Below, in pieces: positions 4,638 to 7,154 of a stretch of 7,154 nucleotides of DNA. Position 1 is the first letter of the stretch, and each line of letters opens with the position of its first letter. The stretch is from a candidate division WWE3 bacterium CG_4_9_14_3_um_filter_43_9 (GTDB lineage Bacteria; Patescibacteriota; CPR3; GCA-002780085). A program made the position numbers and the translations under genes. The notes below the pieces were generated by a model. That model saw only the letters and a program-made list of their open reading frames with translations, ran no database searches and was not told the origin of the DNA. The stretch lies in NCBI GenBank assembly GCA_002791435.1, contig PFXB01000027.1:1-7154 (forward strand), written 5' to 3'.

Positions 4638-6362
4638 ACCGAAAAAGAGCCGTCTTTGGGCGTGGGTAAAATAGACTTTTTCTTTGGCACGGGTTAACCC
4701 CACGTAACAGAGCCGTCTTTCCTCTTCCAGTTCAAGTTTGTCAATCAAAGAGCGGGAATGGGGCAAAAGCCCCTCTTCAAAGCCGACAATAAACACAATA
4801 GGGAATTCCAGCCCCTTGGCGGTATGCAAGGTCATCAATTTAACGACATTGTTACTTGCACTCCCTAAAAGCTTTCCTGTGTCAGGCAGATATTCCTGTT
4901 GAACCAAGGCCACATTTTCCAAAAAATCAGCCAGGCTGTGAAAGTCGGTAGCTACCGAACGCAACTCTTTGACGTTTTCAATCCTGCTCTCGCCCTCTTC
5001 GGTTTTATCTTTGAGCATTTCCAAGTACTGCGAAACCGCCAACACCTGATCCAAAATTTCCAGCGGAGAAGCCTGGTTCGGGTTAATTTCTTTTTGCAGC
5101 TCAAGGATCCTGCCCAACCTGTGTTTACCCACCTTTTCCGCTCTTCCCAAAGAGACCGAGTCGTGGGGATTTACAAACAACCGCAAATAAGCCAGAATGT
5201 CTTTGATTTCTTTGCGCTCATAAAAGCGGGTACCACCGAGAATGGTGTAGGGAATTTTGGTTTTCAAAAAAACTTCTTCAATCACCCGCGACTGGGCATT
5301 GGTTCGATACAAAACCGCAAAATCAGAAAATTGGCGGTCATCAAAGGCAATTTCCCGGCTTAAAAAGTGTGCCTCCTTTTCTTCATCCAGGGTTTCGACA
5401 ATCTTGATACTTTCTCCGACTAAGTTTTCGGTCCATAAGGCGAGTTTGGGATGTGAGATGTTGTGCTGGATTAAACTGCTGGCGGCTTCAATGATGGTTT
5501 GGGTGGAGCGGTAGTTTTGCTCCAAACGGATAATTTTGGCTTTGGGGTAGTCGGCTTTAAACTGCAGAATATTGCGGATATCAGCCCCTCTCCAGGCGTA
5601 AATTGATTGTCCGGGATCACCCACCACGCAGATATTCTGCTTGCTACCCGCCAACAGTTTCGAAAAGACATACTGGGCTTTATTGGTGTCCTGATATTCG
5701 TCCACCAGAAGATGTTGGAAACAGTTTCGCCAGTAGTTTAAAATTGACGGATTTTTCTCAAAGATCTCGATGGTTTTCATGATTAAATCGTCAAAATCCA
5801 AAGCGTTATTTTGGGTTAAGGCTTTTTGATATTCCGGATACAGACGGGAGACGGTTTCCTGGAAAAAGCCGCTGGCGAGCGTGGCATAGGTATCCGGAGA
5901 AACCAACTCATTTTTAGCTGAGGAAATCGCATTTAAGACCGCCTGCGGGTTGATCTTTTGCTCGTTAAGATCAATTTTTTTGAGTACTTTTTTCAAAAGT
6001 TGGATCTGGTCAGCCTCATCGTAAATTAAAAAATTGGGCGGGATGTCAATATATTTTCCATCCCTGCGCAAAATTTTGGCACAGATGGCGTGGAAAGTCC
6101 CGATCCAGGGAAATTTCTGCTTGGGATTTTCAGAAAGCTTTTGCACTCTTTCACGCATCTCGTTGGCCGCTTTATTGGTGAAAGTCACGCCTAGAATCTG
6201 GTTCGGGTTGATCCCTTTTTCCCGGATCAAAAAAGCAATTTTATATGCCAGACAACGGGTTTTGCCGGAGCCGGGACCAGCCAAGATCAAAATTGGTCCT
6301 TCGGTTTGCGCAACGGCTTCTTTTTGGGAAGGATTGAGTCGGTCGAGAATTAATTTTGGCAT
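4563..6362 (-). CDS. uvrD: UvrD/PcrA-type SF1A DNA helicase
   Basis: The 599-residue protein has the full helicase motif set: Walker A A-G-P-G-S-G-K-T (28-35), Ia T-F-T-N-K-A-A-N-E-M (60-69), Walker B L-V-D-E-Y-Q-D-T-N (219-227), III V-V-G-D-P-G-Q-S-I-Y-A-W-R-G-A-D (246-261), IV R-L-E-Q-N-Y-R-S (279-286), V T-L-H-T-A-K-G-L-E-F-P (511-521) and VI Y-V-G-L-T-R-A-K (553-560). It should unwind DNA 3' to 5' with ATP in excision and mismatch repair and in removing proteins from DNA. It is about 120 residues shorter than E. coli UvrD and ends soon after motif VI, so it lacks the usual C-terminal extension. Its ATG has no clear Shine-Dalgarno sequence. A strong promoter lies at 6390-6417. Whether it is closer to UvrD, PcrA or Rep cannot be settled here. 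Confidence 0.95.
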   Translation of the reverse strand: MPKLILDRLNPSQKEAVAQTEGPILILAGPGSGKTRCLAYKIAFLIREKGINPNQILGVTFTNKAANEMRERVQKLSENPKQKFPWIGTFHAICAKILRRDGKYIDIPPNFLIYDEADQIQLLKKVLKKIDLNEQKINPQAVLNAISSAKNELVSPDTYATLASGFFQETVSRLYPEYQKALTQNNALDFDDLIMKTIEIFEKNPSILNYWRNCFQHLLVDEYQDTNKAQYVFSKLLAGSKQNICVVGDPGQSIYAWRGADIRNILQFKADYPKAKIIRLEQNYRSTQTIIEAASSLIQHNISHPKLALWTENLVGESIKIVETLDEEKEAHFLSREIAFDDRQFSDFAVLYRTNAQSRVIEEVFLKTKIPYTILGGTRFYERKEIKDILAYLRLFVNPHDSVSLGRAEKVGKHRLGRILELQKEINPNQASPLEILDQVLAVSQYLEMLKDKTEEGESRIENVKELRSVATDFHSLADFLENVALVQQEYLPDTGKLLGSASNNVVKLMTLHTAKGLEFPIVFIVGFEEGLLPHSRSLIDKLELEEERRLCYVGLTRAKEKVYFTHAQRRLFFGSTSFNEVSRFLDELPAELIEKWQV

Positions 6363-6389
6363 AAAATTTGACTTACAACGACTAAAGAA

Positions 6390-6417
6390 TTTATACTAGA
6401 ATTAACTTAAATGTCAA
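6390..6417 (-). promoter_or_regulatory. uvrD: Sigma70-type promoter of uvrD
   Basis: On the minus strand TTGACA (6417 to 6412) and TATAAA (6395 to 6390) are separated by 16 bases. Transcription would begin near 6383 and give a leader of about 20 bases before the ATG at 6362. Confidence 0.7.
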
Positions 6418-6453
6418 AACTAAGGTCAAAAGTAAAAATTCAAAATTAAGGTA

Positions 6454-6566
6454 GTTCTCCACAAAAGTCGAACCATAAGATTATTATACTTCGACTAATC
6501 CCGCCAAAGGCGGGAGCATGGAGAAGTACAACTGACAAAAGTTGAGGTTCTCCACTACGGTCGAAC
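6454..6566. repeat. Palindrome-rich element with 20-bp direct repeats before the CsoR-like gene
   Basis: GTTCTCCAC-4-GTCGAAC occurs at 6454-6473 and again at 6547-6566 (17 of 20 bases identical). TTCTCCA (6455-6461) is also inverted as TGGAGAA (6519-6525), enclosing AGTCGAA/TTCGACT (6466-6472, 6490-6496) and the hairpin CCCGCC-AAA-GGCGGG (6500-6514). TGGAGAA then pairs alternatively with TTCTCCA at 6548-6554, with CAACT/AGTTG (6529-6533, 6540-6544) nested inside. The second direct repeat ends 3 bases before the ATG of the regulator gene, and a TATACT box lies at 6485-6490. The structure could be an operator region or a small mobile-type repeat. Confidence 0.65.
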
Positions 6567-6569
6567 AAA

Positions 6570-6812
6570 ATGAAATCTATGACAAAAGAAAATTATACTC
6601 AAATTTTAAGCCGGCTGTCAAAGATTGAAGGCCAGGTTCGTGGAGTAAAATCCATGATCGAGAAAGAGCGGGATTTTACCGAAGTTTTAACCCAGCTTTC
6701 GGCCATCAAATCCGGAATAAACCAGGTAGCTCTTCAACTTATGTTCCAGCAAAAAGAGTTTAGAGAGCAGGAGAATGAGAGAGTGCGGAAAGCCCTCTCC
6801 AAATTCATTTGA
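6570..6812 (+). CDS. CsoR/RcnR/FrmR-fold transcriptional repressor lacking the usual ligand residues
   Basis: The 80-residue all-helical protein carries the DUF156 family signature: R-L-S-K-I-E-G-Q-V-R-G-V-K-S-M-I (15-30) and V-L-T-Q-L-S-A-I-K-S-G-I-N-Q-V-A (39-54). Members are tetrameric or dimeric DNA-binding repressors released by Cu(I), Ni, persulfide or formaldehyde. Aligned with CsoR, the ligand Cys-His-Cys positions are F36, Q61 and R65 here, and the protein has no cysteine at all. It is therefore unlikely to sense copper, sulfur or formaldehyde in the known way. The ATG at 6570 has no good Shine-Dalgarno; ATG at 6579 is an alternative start. It is divergent from uvrD and lies upstream of a response regulator. 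Confidence 0.85.
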   Translation: MKSMTKENYTQILSRLSKIEGQVRGVKSMIEKERDFTEVLTQLSAIKSGINQVALQLMFQQKEFREQENERVRKALSKFI

Positions 6813-6835
6813 AGACCGTCTAATAATTATAGATT

Positions 6836-6975
6836 CCCACGGTTTGCGCCGTGGTGACATATATTTCGCTTCGCAATTGCCAGCCGGCGGAAGTGAAGCT
6901 CGCGAATTATGGAAACCTAAAGGTTTCCGCTACGGTAATAGATGAGGTTTAGTAGCGGCGAACGCAAGAATCGCC
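6836..6975. repeat. Chain of consecutive short hairpins between the CsoR-like gene and the response regulator
   Basis: Perfect stems follow in tight succession: CCACGG/CCGTGG (6837-6842, 6849-6854), TTCGC/GCGAA (6865-6869, 6902-6906), GGAAACC-TAAA-GGTTTCC (6911-6928), CCGCTAC/GTAGCGG (6927-6933, 6952-6958) and GGCGA/TCGCC (6957-6961, 6971-6975). Adjacent stems share bases, so they compete. None is followed by a T-run. TTCGCTTCGC (6865-6874) is the exact complement of a decamer in the cluster before fic, and TCCGCTACGGT (6926-6936) resembles TCCACTACGGT (6551-6561). It may be an array of REP/MITE-like palindromes; a structured RNA is the alternative. Confidence 0.6.
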
Positions 6976-7025
6976 ATAACGGTATTATGGGCAGGAATGA
7001 CATTAAACCGAAAAAAGGAGAAAAT

Positions 7026-7154
7026 GTGGATACTACCAAGACGAAAATTTTAATCATTGAGGACGATTTCTATATTCATGACCTTTATAAACGACAGCTT
7101 GAAAAAGAAGGTTTTGAGGTTAGGGTTGCCGAAGACGGCCAGAAGGGATTTAGT
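7026..7154 (+). CDS. Response regulator receiver domain (partial, N-terminal 43 residues)
   Basis: GTG at 7026 lies 5 bases after a strong ribosome binding site, AAAGGAG (7014-7020). The nearby ATG at 7024 is in a frame that stops within ten codons, so GTG decides the start. The frame stays open to the window edge. Residues 7-14, K-I-L-I-I-E-D-D, are the first strand and the acidic pair that binds Mg2+ in CheY-like receivers. H-D-L-Y-K-R-Q-L-E-K-E-G-F-E-V (18-32) and A-E-D-G (35-38) fit helix 1 and strand 2. The phospho-accepting aspartate and any output domain lie beyond the window, so the regulated process is unknown. Confidence 0.88.
   Translation, partial: MDTTKTKILIIEDDFYIHDLYKRQLEKEGFEVRVAEDGQKGFS

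Noticed and set aside
4899..5363. Plus-strand 154-codon ORF inside uvrD
   Set aside because: It is the antisense shadow of a strongly conserved helicase coding region.
6849..6855. Terminator after the CsoR-like gene
   Set aside because: The hairpin CCACGG/CCGTGG is followed by TGACATAT, with no T-run.
6836..6975. CRISPR array or tRNA gene in the hairpin chain
   Set aside because: No regularly spaced identical repeats occur, and no cloverleaf with conserved T-loop sequence can be drawn. The stems all differ.

Overview
The window looks like a piece of a small, streamlined bacterial genome, probably a Patescibacteria/CPR (Microgenomates-like) lineage. This rests on weak, combined signals: a UvrD helicase shortened to 599 residues, mostly poor Shine-Dalgarno sequences next to extended -10 promoters placed almost on the start codon, moderate GC, and gene families common in that radiation (NYN-domain protein, class II Fic protein, GT-C-like membrane protein). 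No rRNA or other phylogenetic marker is present, so the assignment is an inference.

Layout. (1) 1-780, minus: the N-terminal 260 residues of a multi-pass GT-C-like membrane protein, open at the window edge. (2) 781-888: divergent promoter region. (3) 889-2290, plus: a Tat-exported subtilisin-like (S8) serine protease whose four catalytic-site motifs are all recognisable, but which is split over three reading frames by two apparent -1 frameshifts. (4) 2291-2544: a 61-bp inverted-repeat element, then an extended -10 promoter, a terminator-like hairpin and a second extended -10 promoter that would start transcription at the next ATG. (5) 2545-3138, plus: a LabA/NYN-type (PIN-like) nuclease-fold protein. 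(6) 3135-4460, minus: a Fic protein fused to a MerR-type DNA-binding domain, preceded by palindromic repeats and a 49-residue single-pass membrane protein, with a promoter overlapped by a dyad. (7) 4563-6362, minus: UvrD/PcrA-type helicase with its own promoter. (8) 6363-6569: another palindrome-rich spacer. (9) 6570-6812, plus: a CsoR/RcnR/FrmR-fold repressor lacking the usual ligand residues. (10) 6836-6975: a chain of hairpins. (11) 7026-7154, plus: start of a response regulator with a GTG start.

The most striking structure is a 75-bp direct repeat, 3074-3148 and 4563-4637. The second copy is the authentic 3' end of uvrD. The first is a displaced, diverged copy of the same 3' end, differing almost only at synonymous positions. 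Together they bracket the Fic/small-membrane-protein module, as expected if a foreign segment carrying its own version of the uvrD terminus had recombined there. The displaced fragment now supplies the stop codon of fic and, read antisense, the last 20 residues of the NYN protein. uvrD, the small membrane protein and fic are co-directional with no obvious terminator between them. The Fic module has its own promoter with a dyad that could be the target of the Fic protein's MerR domain (inference).
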